Shown here: piece after piece, positions 17,228 to 23,990 of the stretch | Position numbering within the stretch: the first letter of the stretch is position 1 | Layout of the letters: each line of letters starts with the position of its first letter | DNA from: a virus | Reading direction: 5' to 3' (one strand) | IMG/VR virus record: IMGVR_UViG_3300017765_000027 | Coordinates: 1 to 29,557 of that record | DNA length: 29,557 nt | Notes under the pieces: model-generated | The model's input: only the letters and a program-made list of their open reading frames with translations | What the model was told of the DNA's origin: nothing | Database searches by the model: none | Translations under genes and position numbers: made by a program

Positions 17228-19329
17228 TATCTACCTCCTGATTTCATAGCTTCAACAGCAACTTTAGATGCTGCTTGGGTTTGGGTTTGGTCTTTCCTCA
17301 TGTCGTTCGTTAATGAAGATAACTGTTGACGTAAGGCAAGTTCTTGTTGTTTCATCTCCATCTTAGACTGTATCTCAGCCACTTTAATTTGTGGGTCTGC
17401 AGCAGTGCCTTGAGCTTTTGCCATATTAAGTTGAGATTGAGATTGTAAATTCTGTACTTCTGCTTCCATTTTAGCGATTTCAAGTTGAATTTTTTGTATT
17501 TCAGCTTGTGCTTGGAAAGCTTGTATTTGAGCCTGTTCTTCTGTCATTGGTTCCATTCCTTGCATTTGACGTATACGTTGTGCAACTTCGCCTTTCTTAG
17601 CTAAGTGTGAGTAATCTACAATTAAGTCGTCTGGTATTGGTACACCAACCTGCCTTAAAGAGATTGCTTCAGCAAACTGTACTTCGTCATAATTATCACG
17701 AGCCGGCATAGTACCGACCACTACTTTATACTCACCTAAAGTTAAATCATTAATAATGTCTCCTTCAGGGGTAACTTGGTTTACTACAATAGGTACTTCC
17801 GGTTTCATTGGATCATTTTCATCTGTAATCTGTATTAACCTTTCCTCTGTGTAATAAGCCTGAATTAAACGCAACACGTGTTCTGCTAAATACTGCCTAG
17901 TCTTTTGTAGATTATCCAATGGTACTTGAATCATTAGAACACCACGGTTTTGTTTTGCTTGTATAGCTACTCCTGATACCTCAGGACTGTCTGTACCCAA
18001 CATAGCATCACTAATACCACTAATTGTTTTTATATTAGCAGCAGCTTTTTGACCTAATCTGTCTAGGCCGGTGGGAATCTGATTTGGTGGTATCTTCGCA
18101 GGGGGAGATGAGCCACGATTATACTCTAATACTAAACCAGTTTCCGCACCGTGTTCTTCTAAATCGTCAGCAGTCATACCATTTAATGACCCTGTTTCTA
18201 CAATCCAACCGCTGTTAGCTGTAGTGTTTACAATATGTAATTCTTGTGAACTAATTTTATTTAGTTGTTCTTGTGGGGATATTAAGTTTCTTACCATACC
18301 AAATGGTCTACCTCTTCTCCAATAAGGAAAGTATGGGACAATTGTGAAACACTCATAAGGGGACCAATCATCGTGTAATACAACTTTATCTGCTGTCACA
18401 GTCCAACGTACTTTACGGTCTAGTCTAGTAATTATCTCTAAACCATACTCATCTGCAAATTTCTTTTTCTTTCTTTCACCCCAGTTGCCGGGTACTTGTC
18501 GCATATCACCAGTAACAGAATCGACATAATAAGTACATTCTTTAAGCTGATAATACTGCCTTTCGATTACTCGAACTGCTCGCATTTGTCTATTTTCTTC
18601 TGGGTTAGTAGTAGAAGATTGATTGTACTCTACACCAGTATACGTATCACCATAACGGGTTTCTTCATACTCTACAGAGTCTTGCCCCATAGTATTACCA
18701 TATTCTGCTGCTACTCTTAATTTATCCGCAGCGTCTTGTCCATACTGTTCTTCTACTTCATCAAGACTCATCCACTTGGTTTCAAATATCTCATTCCATG
18801 TTTTAGGATCATACTCCTTGGCGTCAGGGTCAATCAGAATATCTAACGGATCCTTGGTACTTATACGCACTTCTCCTTGGATATGATCCGTGAAATCTAT
18901 TCTTACATCAAAATAGCCTCGGTCTTGAATAAGACCATCGGCAAAAATTGTAGACTCTAACCAGTCTAACTTATTAGTATCAGCTATGTGTATGTATAGT
19001 TTATTTAATACATCAGCAAGTTCCTGAGTACCATTACCTTTTGGTTTAAAATTAACGTCTGCTCTTCGAGTGCTTTGTTCACCAAGCACGGTATTGATTG
19101 TTGGTAATATAGTATTAATTGTAAGAGCTGGACGCCCTTCATCATCTAACATCGCTACATCAGCTGGATCCCATTGATTACCACGATAGAAAGCATCGCA
19201 TTTTTTTGCGGTTTCTATATATTCTAAGTGGCCATTGTCACGCGCACGTTCGTAACGCTCAAACTGATTAGTTGCTATAGAATGCTCTTCTTCTGTACTT
19301 AACTTTTTCTTCTTTTTGCTGTAATTCAT
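17227..19329 (-). CDS. Portal protein, P22-like
   Basis: A 700-residue protein that forms the dodecameric DNA channel at one head vertex. The N-terminal region has AKKCDAFYRGNQWDP near residues 42-56 and RPALTINTILPTINTVLGEQ near 66-85, both typical of P22-type portals. The middle contains YYQLKECTYYVD and VPYFPYWRRGRPFGMVRNLISPQEQLNK, and further on SGISDAMLGTDSPEVSGVAIQAKQ. The C-terminus (about 590-690) is a Gln/Met/Ala-rich coiled coil, corresponding to the barrel of this family. Length is usual for P22-like portals. It is coupled to the terminase (TAATG) and to the scaffold. Confidence 0.9.
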   Translation of the reverse strand: MNYSKKKKKLSTEEEHSIATNQFERYERARDNGHLEYIETAKKCDAFYRGNQWDPADVAMLDDEGRPALTINTILPTINTVLGEQSTRRADVNFKPKGNGTQELADVLNKLYIHIADTNKLDWLESTIFADGLIQDRGYFDVRIDFTDHIQGEVRISTKDPLDILIDPDAKEYDPKTWNEIFETKWMSLDEVEEQYGQDAADKLRVAAEYGNTMGQDSVEYEETRYGDTYTGVEYNQSSTTNPEENRQMRAVRVIERQYYQLKECTYYVDSVTGDMRQVPGNWGERKKKKFADEYGLEIITRLDRKVRWTVTADKVVLHDDWSPYECFTIVPYFPYWRRGRPFGMVRNLISPQEQLNKISSQELHIVNTTANSGWIVETGSLNGMTADDLEEHGAETGLVLEYNRGSSPPAKIPPNQIPTGLDRLGQKAAANIKTISGISDAMLGTDSPEVSGVAIQAKQNRGVLMIQVPLDNLQKTRQYLAEHVLRLIQAYYTEERLIQITDENDPMKPEVPIVVNQVTPEGDIINDLTLGEYKVVVGTMPARDNYDEVQFAEAISLRQVGVPIPDDLIVDYSHLAKKGEVAQRIRQMQGMEPMTEEQAQIQAFQAQAEIQKIQLEIAKMEAEVQNLQSQSQLNMAKAQGTAADPQIKVAEIQSKMEMKQQELALRQQLSSLTNDMRKDQTQTQAASKVAVEAMKSGGR

Positions 19330-20978
19330 TAAGAACTCATAGCTGATTTACGTTTATCACTCTTGACTAGATCTTTAAGTTTATCTCGCCAAGATGGTTC
19401 ATGTTCTATCTTCTCTACAAAAGTAGCGAATTCTGTCATCATTAATCCTATCCATGCTAACGCATCCACTTGGTCATCATGTACCCCGTTTGGAAAACGC
19501 AAAAGTTCCGCAATCAGCGGACCAACCCATACCGGATCTTTCGGAAAGTATACCATGCCTTGTTGCATTCTACCTTGTATTGCTCTAGCTCTCGCTTCCT
19601 TGTCTCGTCTACCTACTTTTAAATCTTTAAAGTAAGCTTCGTTAAGTCCACGTTCTCGAACACGTTTTTGTAGAAACGGACCTAAGGCCATCTCTATATG
19701 ACCCTTCTCGATACCCACAACATGTGGTCGCCAAGTTTCATACAAATCTAAGATCTGTTCAACAAGTTCAAAACCGTCATACTTCCCTCGTATACAATCT
19801 ACTACGTATAAATTATCGTATTCATCAACGCCAACAACTACTCCTACAGAGTAGTCATTACGTTCTCGTTGACCAATCGCTAAATCCCATGCGCAATAGA
19901 ACCGTAATCTGTCAAAGTCTACTTCATTTTCGTCGTAATACCTAATCATTTCTCGATTAAAGTACTCACCTTCGTCCGATACTGGGTTTTGTTGATATAG
20001 CGCTGACCAGTCTCTCGGACCTACCGCTTTTTGAATCTGGGTCAGAGCTTCTGAGCTGTATCTCTCTGGGTGAAGCGCGTCGCCCTTTTCTCTAAACTCT
20101 TCGTCCTTCTCAGCGAGGGCTGGATACTTAACAACTTCCCACTGATCCGCGCCCGCGGCTGCTGCTTGTAGCAACCTACCAGCTAAATCATCATCGTGCC
20201 ATCGGGTAAGAATTACGAGTACACCACCACCCGGAGCGAGTCGTGTATACGCAGTAGATGTATACCAGTCCCAGACTGCATCCCGATTGTACTCGGATTC
20301 TGCGTCCTCTCTGTTCTTAACTGGGTCATCGATGACTAACACGTGCGCTCCTTTACCGGTAATACCACCACCAACACCCGCTGCTACATAACCACCGCCC
20401 TTGGTTGTATTCCATGATTCTACGGACTGCGAACTAGGGTCGAGCGATACACCAGAAAAGACATTTTTAAAATTAGGTTCTCTCAGTTGATGACGAACCT
20501 TACGACTAAAGTTCATGGCCAACGATCCAGAGTACGAACAACTAATAAACTCATGTTCAGGGTTCTTGCCCAAATGCCAAGCTGGAAACGCAACAGAAGC
20601 CAAAGTAGATTTACCATGTCGGGGTGGCATAAACAACATAAGTCTAGGTGACTTTTGATTATTTACATCTTCACTAAACTTCTCCAACCGTAGACATATG
20701 TCCTTGTGTACCCAACCCGGAACGTAGTCTGGATTGAAACGCTCAACGAATGGTAACAAGTGTTTACGGGCCAAGGCTCGTAAGGCAAGTTCTTTTTGGG
20801 CTTTTAATTGTTCAGTTTCTTCTGGAGTTGGTTCTTCTATAGGTTCTTCAATTACAGGTTCTTCAACTCTTTCTGCTTCGTCCGCTTTACAGTACACGCA
20901 GATCTGATCGTCGCTCGGGTACAACGTATCTGGGTGTAACGCTTTACACGTTAGGCATTCAATCTTTTTTATTTCCAT
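19329..20978 (-). CDS. terL: Terminase large subunit with N-terminal four-cysteine extension
   Basis: A 549-residue DNA packaging motor. The ATPase has a Walker A motif PPRHGKST at about 118-125 and a Walker B VLVIDD at about 213-218. The RNase H-like nuclease begins near AWDLAIGQRERNDYSVG and ends with HDDQVDALAW near residue 510. The N-terminus is unusual: Cys8-x2-Cys11 and Cys27-x2-Cys30 form a possible zinc ribbon, followed by an acidic Pro/Glu-rich linker to about residue 56 before the usual domain. An in-frame TTG one codon upstream is less likely than this ATG. The gene overlaps the 83-residue gene by about 20 bases and is coupled to the portal gene. Confidence 0.92.
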   Translation of the reverse strand: MEIKKIECLTCKALHPDTLYPSDDQICVYCKADEAERVEEPVIEEPIEEPTPEETEQLKAQKELALRALARKHLLPFVERFNPDYVPGWVHKDICLRLEKFSEDVNNQKSPRLMLFMPPRHGKSTLASVAFPAWHLGKNPEHEFISCSYSGSLAMNFSRKVRHQLREPNFKNVFSGVSLDPSSQSVESWNTTKGGGYVAAGVGGGITGKGAHVLVIDDPVKNREDAESEYNRDAVWDWYTSTAYTRLAPGGGVLVILTRWHDDDLAGRLLQAAAAGADQWEVVKYPALAEKDEEFREKGDALHPERYSSEALTQIQKAVGPRDWSALYQQNPVSDEGEYFNREMIRYYDENEVDFDRLRFYCAWDLAIGQRERNDYSVGVVVGVDEYDNLYVVDCIRGKYDGFELVEQILDLYETWRPHVVGIEKGHIEMALGPFLQKRVRERGLNEAYFKDLKVGRRDKEARARAIQGRMQQGMVYFPKDPVWVGPLIAELLRFPNGVHDDQVDALAWIGLMMTEFATFVEKIEHEPSWRDKLKDLVKSDKRKSAMSS

Positions 20979-21210
20979 CAATCTCTAGCTCTGCTTCAGT
21001 TTCAATAACTACTCTAGCTCCGCAGGGTAGGATAGGTTTATCTGTACCACTATAACGAACAATAGAATCACCTTTTATAGTTACTTCATGACAATAGGTA
21101 TTGTTCTTACCTTCTTTCACAGTTATAACTGGCTCATTCGTACCATGTTTTAAGTTAGCCTTTATTTTATGTTGGTTAACGTGAATGTATTTAATCTTTC
21201 TTTTCTCCAT
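20959..21210 (-). CDS. Small hypothetical protein between terminase subunits
   Basis: An 83-residue protein beginning MEKRKIKYIHVNQHKIKAN. It is beta-rich, with alternating hydrophobic and charged residues (EPVITVKEGKN, HEVTIKGDSIVRYSG, GARVVIETEAELEID), and lacks any catalytic motif I recognise. It overlaps the small terminase gene at its start by 20 bases and the large terminase gene at its end, so the three are expressed together. Its place suggests a packaging accessory or a decoration protein, but this is only inference. Confidence 0.6.
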   Translation of the reverse strand: MEKRKIKYIHVNQHKIKANLKHGTNEPVITVKEGKNNTYCHEVTIKGDSIVRYSGTDKPILPCGARVVIETEAELEIDGNKKD

Positions 21211-21706
21211 CCTTTTTAGGCATAAGATATTGGTTATCAGTTCCCGCTATCTTGAGTAATTCAGAATCTGGTAGTTTTTCTAGTTGTTCTACAGTTCTAT
21301 CCAGATTGATGTTGATTTGTGTAGCATGCTCTGGAGCAAATAGACCGTGGAGCTTGCACAATGAATCGGTGATAACTTTCTCTTCTGTCGCTGTTACCGA
21401 TTTACGGTGCGCTTCTAAGTACATGCTTGTCGCTGTTTGTTTATCAAACTTAATTTCTTCTTTAAACTCTTCGCGCATCTTAGCAATCATCTTTTGTACT
21501 GCTGGTTTTTTAAATACTTTATAAACATGCTCATTATCCCTATATCCAGCTGCGCGTCCCGCTGCAGCTTTCGACATGCCACGGAGATGAAAAAGGATGA
21601 GGCGTTCTTCTTGAACACTTAGCTCATTAAGCTTGACATCGACATAGGGATAATGAGACTGAAGCTCGGCCCTTTCTTGTTCAAAATTTTGGTCTTTATC
21701 AGTCAT
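21191..21706 (-). CDS. terS: Terminase small subunit
   Basis: A 171-residue protein. Residues about 28-62 hold a helix-turn-helix typical of small terminases (LSVQEERLILFHLRGMSKAAAGRAAGY), followed by helical oligomerisation segments (PAVQKMIAKMREEFKEEIKFDKQTATSMY and KVITDSLCKLHGLF) and a charged tail ending PKKDGEKKD. It recognises the packaging site in the phage genome and loads the large subunit. The start overlaps the HNH gene by eight bases. Position one small gene before the large terminase supports the call. Confidence 0.78.
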   Translation of the reverse strand: MTDKDQNFEQERAELQSHYPYVDVKLNELSVQEERLILFHLRGMSKAAAGRAAGYRDNEHVYKVFKKPAVQKMIAKMREEFKEEIKFDKQTATSMYLEAHRKSVTATEEKVITDSLCKLHGLFAPEHATQININLDRTVEQLEKLPDSELLKIAGTDNQYLMPKKDGEKKD

Positions 21707-22184
21707 TTTCTTTGGATTCTACTATATTTTTAGCCCACCAATAAAGCTCATCTTCTTTTAATGTGTGTTTTATTATATTTGCTCTGCTACAAACCAGCTG
21801 AATATTGGTGACTAAATACTCAATATCTGGATCTATTCGATCAATAGAAGCGTTTAAACCTCTAGTACCACTACCATCTTTATGGTACGTCATAAACAGA
21901 CCGGTCAATGCACACTTACCTTTTTGTTTATCCCATAACTCTAAAACATCTTCTAATTCAATATCCCAAACAACTTTAGATTTTTCTTTTTTAGTTCTCG
22001 CGTGTTTAAGTTGGCCAAATAAACGAGTCAAATAATTTTGGGGTGTTGCGCTAGCATTCTTTCGTCGCACTGCATAACTACAAGCTTTACATTTTTTTGA
22101 GTGGACTTGTCCACGATCATTTGAGGTTTTAAATTCCTCTAGGGGCAGCTCCTTTTTGCAAGAAGTACATTTCCTCGTACTCAT
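21699..22184 (-). CDS. HNH endonuclease with N-terminal zinc-binding motif
   Basis: About 161 residues from the chosen ATG (MSTRKCTSCKKELPLEEF). Cys6-x2-Cys9 and a later CKAC pair near residues 33-36 form a possible zinc knuckle. The HNH core lies in the C-terminal half: KCALTGLFMTYH, then LNASIDRIDPDIEYLVTNIQLVCSRANIIKHTL, where the Asp, His and Asn-type positions of the family are recognisable. HNH proteins beside terminase genes can be needed for DNA maturation by the packaging motor in some phages; they can also be homing endonucleases. The first possible codon is a GTG at 22202, but the ATG at 22184 gives the usual N-terminus. It is the first gene of the minus-strand operon. Confidence 0.75.
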   Translation of the reverse strand: MSTRKCTSCKKELPLEEFKTSNDRGQVHSKKCKACSYAVRRKNASATPQNYLTRLFGQLKHARTKKEKSKVVWDIELEDVLELWDKQKGKCALTGLFMTYHKDGSGTRGLNASIDRIDPDIEYLVTNIQLVCSRANIIKHTLKEDELYWWAKNIVESKEND

Positions 22185-22206
22185 GCTTGCCCACTGTAGC
22201 ACAAAT

Positions 22207-22216
22207 TTTTACTAGA
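22207..22216 (-). promoter_or_regulatory. TCTAGT element upstream of the minus-strand operon
   Basis: The minus strand reads TCTAGTAAAA here, 23 bases before the ATG of the HNH gene, inside a run of A/T tracts (22205-22240). It shares TCTAGT with the plus-strand promoter-like elements. It may be the promoter of the packaging and structural operon. The match is only partial. Confidence 0.3.
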
Positions 22217-22454
22217 AAATTTTTTTAGTAAAATTTTTTTCTTTACCGCTCACACAGGGTCCTACTATCACTATCACTGCTAGCCCCTTCCCCGATTCCG
22301 GTTTTGGAACCTTGTTTCTAATTTTTCGTAGTTGGAACCTTGTCAGGTACCTACTGGTGCATTTAACAAGGACATGGCTAAAGCCATGGCATCAGGTGTT
22401 GGTTACAACGCTCGCGCGTTGCACCACAACTTTGAGCGCATACATTTGTTTTAG
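22217..22454. other. Divergent intergenic region, left part: hairpins and short repeats
   Basis: No gene is visible here. It contains a direct repeat TTGGAACCTTGT at 22304-22315 and 22332-22343, a CTACTATCA word at 22262-22270, and two perfect hairpins: CATGGC/GCCATG at 22373-22388 and CAACGC/GCGTTG with loop TCGC at 22406-22421. The region lies between the two divergent gene sets and probably carries control elements for both. Confidence 0.45.
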
Positions 22455-22561
22455 ACTAACCTCCAGCGAAAATTAAACTGCAATGCAAAGCATTGTCGGG
22501 TTCGCCACAGGCGACCGCGCAACTGCGCTACCCTCAGTTTAATTTGTAGCTTACGGTTAGT
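22455..22561. other. Cloverleaf-like multibranch fold
   Basis: Two nested arms, ACTAACC (22455-22461) with GGTTAGT (22555-22561) and AAATTAAACTG (22470-22480) with CAGTTTAATTT (22535-22545), enclose three consecutive hairpins. These are CAATGC-aaa-GCATTG at 22481-22495, TCGCC-aca-GGCGA at 22502-22514, and GCGC-aact-GCGC at 22517-22528. The 11-pair stem is perfect. The arrangement could be a structured RNA on either strand or a DNA cruciform. It does not have tRNA arm lengths or conserved tRNA bases. Confidence 0.55.
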
Positions 22562-22584
22562 ACTATCATGCGCTTACTCTGTTC

Positions 22585-22627
22585 GCGTCACTACTGACGC
22601 TCACTTTCACTCGGACGTTCCACGTCC
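22585..22627. other. Two further hairpins before the first plus-strand gene
   Basis: GCGTC-actact-GACGC at 22585-22600 and GGACG-ttcca-CGTCC at 22613-22627 are perfect five-pair stems. They continue the chain of hairpins between the cloverleaf-like fold and the terminator at 22638. Confidence 0.4.
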
Positions 22628-22637
22628 TTCGTGTAGA

Positions 22638-22657
22638 GCCGAACACGTTCGGCTTTT
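22638..22657 (+). terminator. Terminator-like hairpin before the first plus-strand gene
   Basis: GCCGAAC-ac-GTTCGGC is a perfect seven-pair inverted repeat followed by TTTT. It lies just upstream of a promoter-like element, so it may insulate the gene from upstream transcription. Confidence 0.55.
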
Positions 22658-22661
22658 AAAG

Positions 22662-22671
22662 TCTAGTTTAA
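22662..22671 (+). promoter_or_regulatory. Repeated promoter-like element, copy 1
   Basis: The sequence TCTAGTTTAA lies 33 bases before the chosen ATG at 22705, directly after a terminator-like hairpin. The same ten bases precede other plus-strand genes at 23152 and 23700, with variants at 25036 and 24845. The shared position suggests a phage promoter. Confidence 0.5.
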
Positions 22672-22704
22672 ATAGGGTGTAATTAACTTTTTATGGAGAT
22701 TAAA

Positions 22705-23082
22705 ATGTTTATTTTTAAAACTCAATTTGGAGAAGAATACATCTGTGAGTGTGTTGTTTCTCAGTATCGCGATGGCGGTGCGTTTTCTCTTCAGTTGATT
22801 GGCGCTGAAGACTCGCCTTATGAAGGTGAGCCCATAGCCATGGCTACAGTGAATCTACCTCACTACAACGTAGGTAGAAACAAAGATGGTCGAGTCCTCA
22901 CCTTCATTAAGGACTGGTCAGAAAACCAAGGCATCTTGGACCAACTCGTTGAACAAAATAAAGTTGAGCGAGTCTGTCGTCAAGGCGAACCTGTTAGAGT
23001 CCCGACAGGTTATGTCCAAGCCGACTTGGTTGAAGTTGTTAGCCATCAATTGGTTGCTGACTTCGAGAACTATCATAATTAG
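22705..23082 (+). CDS. DUF4313-like hypothetical protein
   Basis: About 125 residues from the chosen ATG (MFIFKTQFGEEYICECV). A GGAG six bases upstream supports this start over the ATG at 22693, which lies inside the same ribosome binding site. The pattern of a short beta N-terminus, EGEPIAMATVNLPHYNV near 50-64 and VLTFIKDWSENQGILDQLVEQN near 72-93 resembles DUF4313, a small family found in mobile elements and phages with no known function. It is the first gene of the plus-strand set and stands alone, with hairpins on both sides and its own promoter-like element. Conserved Trp and Glu residues in the IKDWSEN block suggest a compact fold. Confidence 0.55.
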   Translation: MFIFKTQFGEEYICECVVSQYRDGGAFSLQLIGAEDSPYEGEPIAMATVNLPHYNVGRNKDGRVLTFIKDWSENQGILDQLVEQNKVERVCRQGEPVRVPTGYVQADLVEVVSHQLVADFENYHN

Positions 23083-23095
23083 GTAGTTCTCTGTT

Positions 23096-23139
23096 GGCGG
23101 ATAGTCACAGCTATTCGCCGACTCGACGCTCCGCGCCGA
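23096..23139 (+). terminator. Hairpin pair after the DUF4313-like gene
   Basis: GGCGGATAG (23096-23104) pairs with CTATTCGCC (23111-23119) with one G-U pair and a six-base loop. A second weaker hairpin follows, CTCG (23122-23125) with CGAG (23136-23139). There is no T-run, so termination is uncertain; mRNA protection is equally possible. Confidence 0.4.
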
Positions 23140-23151
23140 GCGGCAAAGAAA

Positions 23152-23161
23152 TCTAGTTTAA
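23152..23161 (+). promoter_or_regulatory. Repeated promoter-like element, copy 2
   Basis: TCTAGTTTAA lies 26 bases before the ATG of the four-cysteine miniprotein, directly after the hairpin pair. It is identical to copies 1 and 3 over ten bases. Confidence 0.5.
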
Positions 23162-23187
23162 GGTAAGTAAATATAAAGGAGATTATT

Positions 23188-23364
23188 ATGGACGAATGTG
23201 ACTTTTGTAACAATGAAGCAATTGAAACACTAACTTTTGGCTATGAAACAAGGGGCGGAAGTTATTGTGAAGACGGGCATGTTTCTGTGTGTAAAGATTG
23301 TATTAACGAGCTTGGCAGAGAAGGATGTATTGAAGAAATTAAAAAAGGTGGAGAATGGATATGA
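23188..23364 (+). CDS. Four-cysteine zinc-ribbon-like miniprotein
   Basis: A 58-residue protein, MDECDFCNNEAIETL at its start and ending KKGGEWI. Cys4-x2-Cys7 and Cys35-x2-Cys38 are arranged as in a small treble-clef or zinc ribbon, with acidic residues between. An AAAGGAG ribosome binding site lies six to seven bases before the ATG. Its stop overlaps the ATG of the next gene (ATGA). Such small zinc proteins in phages often bind host polymerase, nucleases or nucleic acid; the target is unknown here. Confidence 0.6.
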   Translation: MDECDFCNNEAIETLTFGYETRGGSYCEDGHVSVCKDCINELGREGCIEEIKKGGEWI

Positions 23365-23471
23365 AAAATCTAAGTTATAGAAGAAAGAAACAGATAGCTA
23401 ATGAATTATATCTTTACAGGTATATGATGTTCTGTGTTTTGGGTTTTTGTATTGGCTATTTTGTAGGTTAA
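23361..23471 (+). CDS. Tiny membrane protein (36 residues)
   Basis: The peptide begins MKNLSYRRKKQIANEL and ends in one hydrophobic segment (MMFCVLGFCIGYFVG, residues about 22-36). The basic N-terminus before a single membrane helix predicts the N-terminus in the cytoplasm. It is coupled to the four-cysteine miniprotein by an ATGA overlap, so the pair may work together. Tiny proteins like this may be superinfection or membrane-modifying factors, or lysis-related, but nothing shows which. Confidence 0.5.
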   Translation: MKNLSYRRKKQIANELYLYRYMMFCVLGFCIGYFVG

Positions 23472-23479
23472 TCTCCCTT

Positions 23480-23505
23480 GGGGCGAAACGATATAGTTTC
23501 GTCCC
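23480..23505 (+). terminator. Hairpin after the miniprotein pair
   Basis: GGGGCGAAAC (23480-23489) pairs with GTTTCGTCCC (23496-23505) around the loop GATATA, ten pairs with one G-U. It is placed nine bases after the stop codon. No T-run follows, so it may stop transcription weakly or protect the mRNA end. Confidence 0.5.
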
Positions 23506-23530
23506 TCAAAAATTTCAAGTCATTAATCAG

Positions 23531-23593
23531 GGTGTGCGGACTGTGCCCACCTACTATCACGGTGTGCCGTCGGAGTGTGCCCACCTACTATCA
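23531..23593 (+). repeat. Tandem repeat ending in CTACTATCA
   Basis: The 18 bases TGTGCCCACCTACTATCA occur at 23542-23559 and 23576-23593, 34 bases apart, each preceded by a GGTGTGC word (23531 and 23561). The nine-base end, CTACTATCA, also occurs in other intergenic regions at 22262, 24585 and 24607. Possible protein-binding sites. Confidence 0.55.
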
Positions 23594-23679
23594 TCATTTC
23601 TTTGTTGGGGACCTACCGCCCCAACGCGCTCGCGCTTCCAGCGCTCGCAGATCTTCGCTCCTTACCAGTCGCTCAGTAG

Positions 23680-23696
23680 GGAAATCGGAGATTTCC
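23680..23696. other. Hairpin with three-base loop beside promoter-like copy 3
   Basis: GGAAATC-gga-GATTTCC is a perfect seven-pair hairpin with a GGA loop, ending three bases before the TCTAGTTTAA element. The hairpin type resembles single-stranded-DNA hairpin promoters of N4-type phages, but no N4-type polymerase is visible in this window. Confidence 0.35.
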
Positions 23697-23699
23697 AAA

Positions 23700-23709
23700 T
23701 CTAGTTTAA
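23700..23709 (+). promoter_or_regulatory. Repeated promoter-like element, copy 3
   Basis: TCTAGTTTAA precedes the 73-residue gene by about 59 bases, a longer leader than the other copies. A terminator-like hairpin lies inside that leader. Confidence 0.5.
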
Positions 23710-23720
23710 TTGAATTGGTT

Positions 23721-23741
23721 GGGAAGTATTTCCCTTTTTTT
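23721..23741 (+). terminator. Attenuator-like hairpin in a leader
   Basis: GGGAA-gtat-TTCCC is followed by seven T. It lies between the promoter-like element and the ATG at 23769, so it could reduce or control readthrough into the operon. The stem is short (five pairs). Confidence 0.4.
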
Positions 23742-23768
23742 AAATATATATATTACACGGAGAATATC

Positions 23769-23990
23769 ATGAGTAGTATTGTACTAAAGGTTTGTAGACC
23801 CTATGAAACTACCGACAAAGACGGGAATGTCGCTAAAGCAACTCGTTGGCCTTCCATTGGAAGAATTGTAACCCTTAAGAACGGTAATCAGAATATCCAT
23901 CTGGATTTCATGCCTGAAAAGTCTACTGACGGTCAGGGTTTTGAGACAATGTTCGCATTCAAGGAGCAAGGTAATGGGCAACAAGATTAA
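23769..23990 (+). CDS. Small hypothetical protein (73 residues)
   Basis: The protein begins MSSIVLKVCRPYETTDKDGN and ends GNGQQD. A GGAG lies eight bases before the ATG. A longer reading frame extends upstream to 23478, but it runs through hairpins, the tandem repeat and the promoter-like element, so the start at 23769 is preferred. The sequence is beta-rich with alternating strands (RIVTLKNGNQNIHLDFMP at about 32-49), which fits a small single-domain protein. Its end overlaps the next gene by 17 bases. Function unknown. Confidence 0.6.
   Translation: MSSIVLKVCRPYETTDKDGNVAKATRWPSIGRIVTLKNGNQNIHLDFMPEKSTDGQGFETMFAFKEQGNGQQD

Noticed and set aside
16754-17241. Leu/Phe/Cys-rich reading frames opposite the scaffold gene
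   Set aside because: They mirror the Glu/Thr repeats of the scaffold gene and are low-complexity shadows.
22455-22561. tRNA gene
   Set aside because: The cloverleaf has an 11-pair closing stem and hairpins of wrong size, without the conserved tRNA T-loop and D-loop bases or CCA-type end.
22693-22704. ATG at 22693 as start of the DUF4313-like gene
   Set aside because: It overlaps the GGAG that serves the ATG at 22705 and has no ribosome binding site of its own.
23478-23768. Upstream extension of the 73-residue gene to a 170-residue protein
   Set aside because: It would translate hairpins, the tandem repeat, the promoter-like element and a terminator-like sequence. A good ribosome binding site marks the start at 23769.
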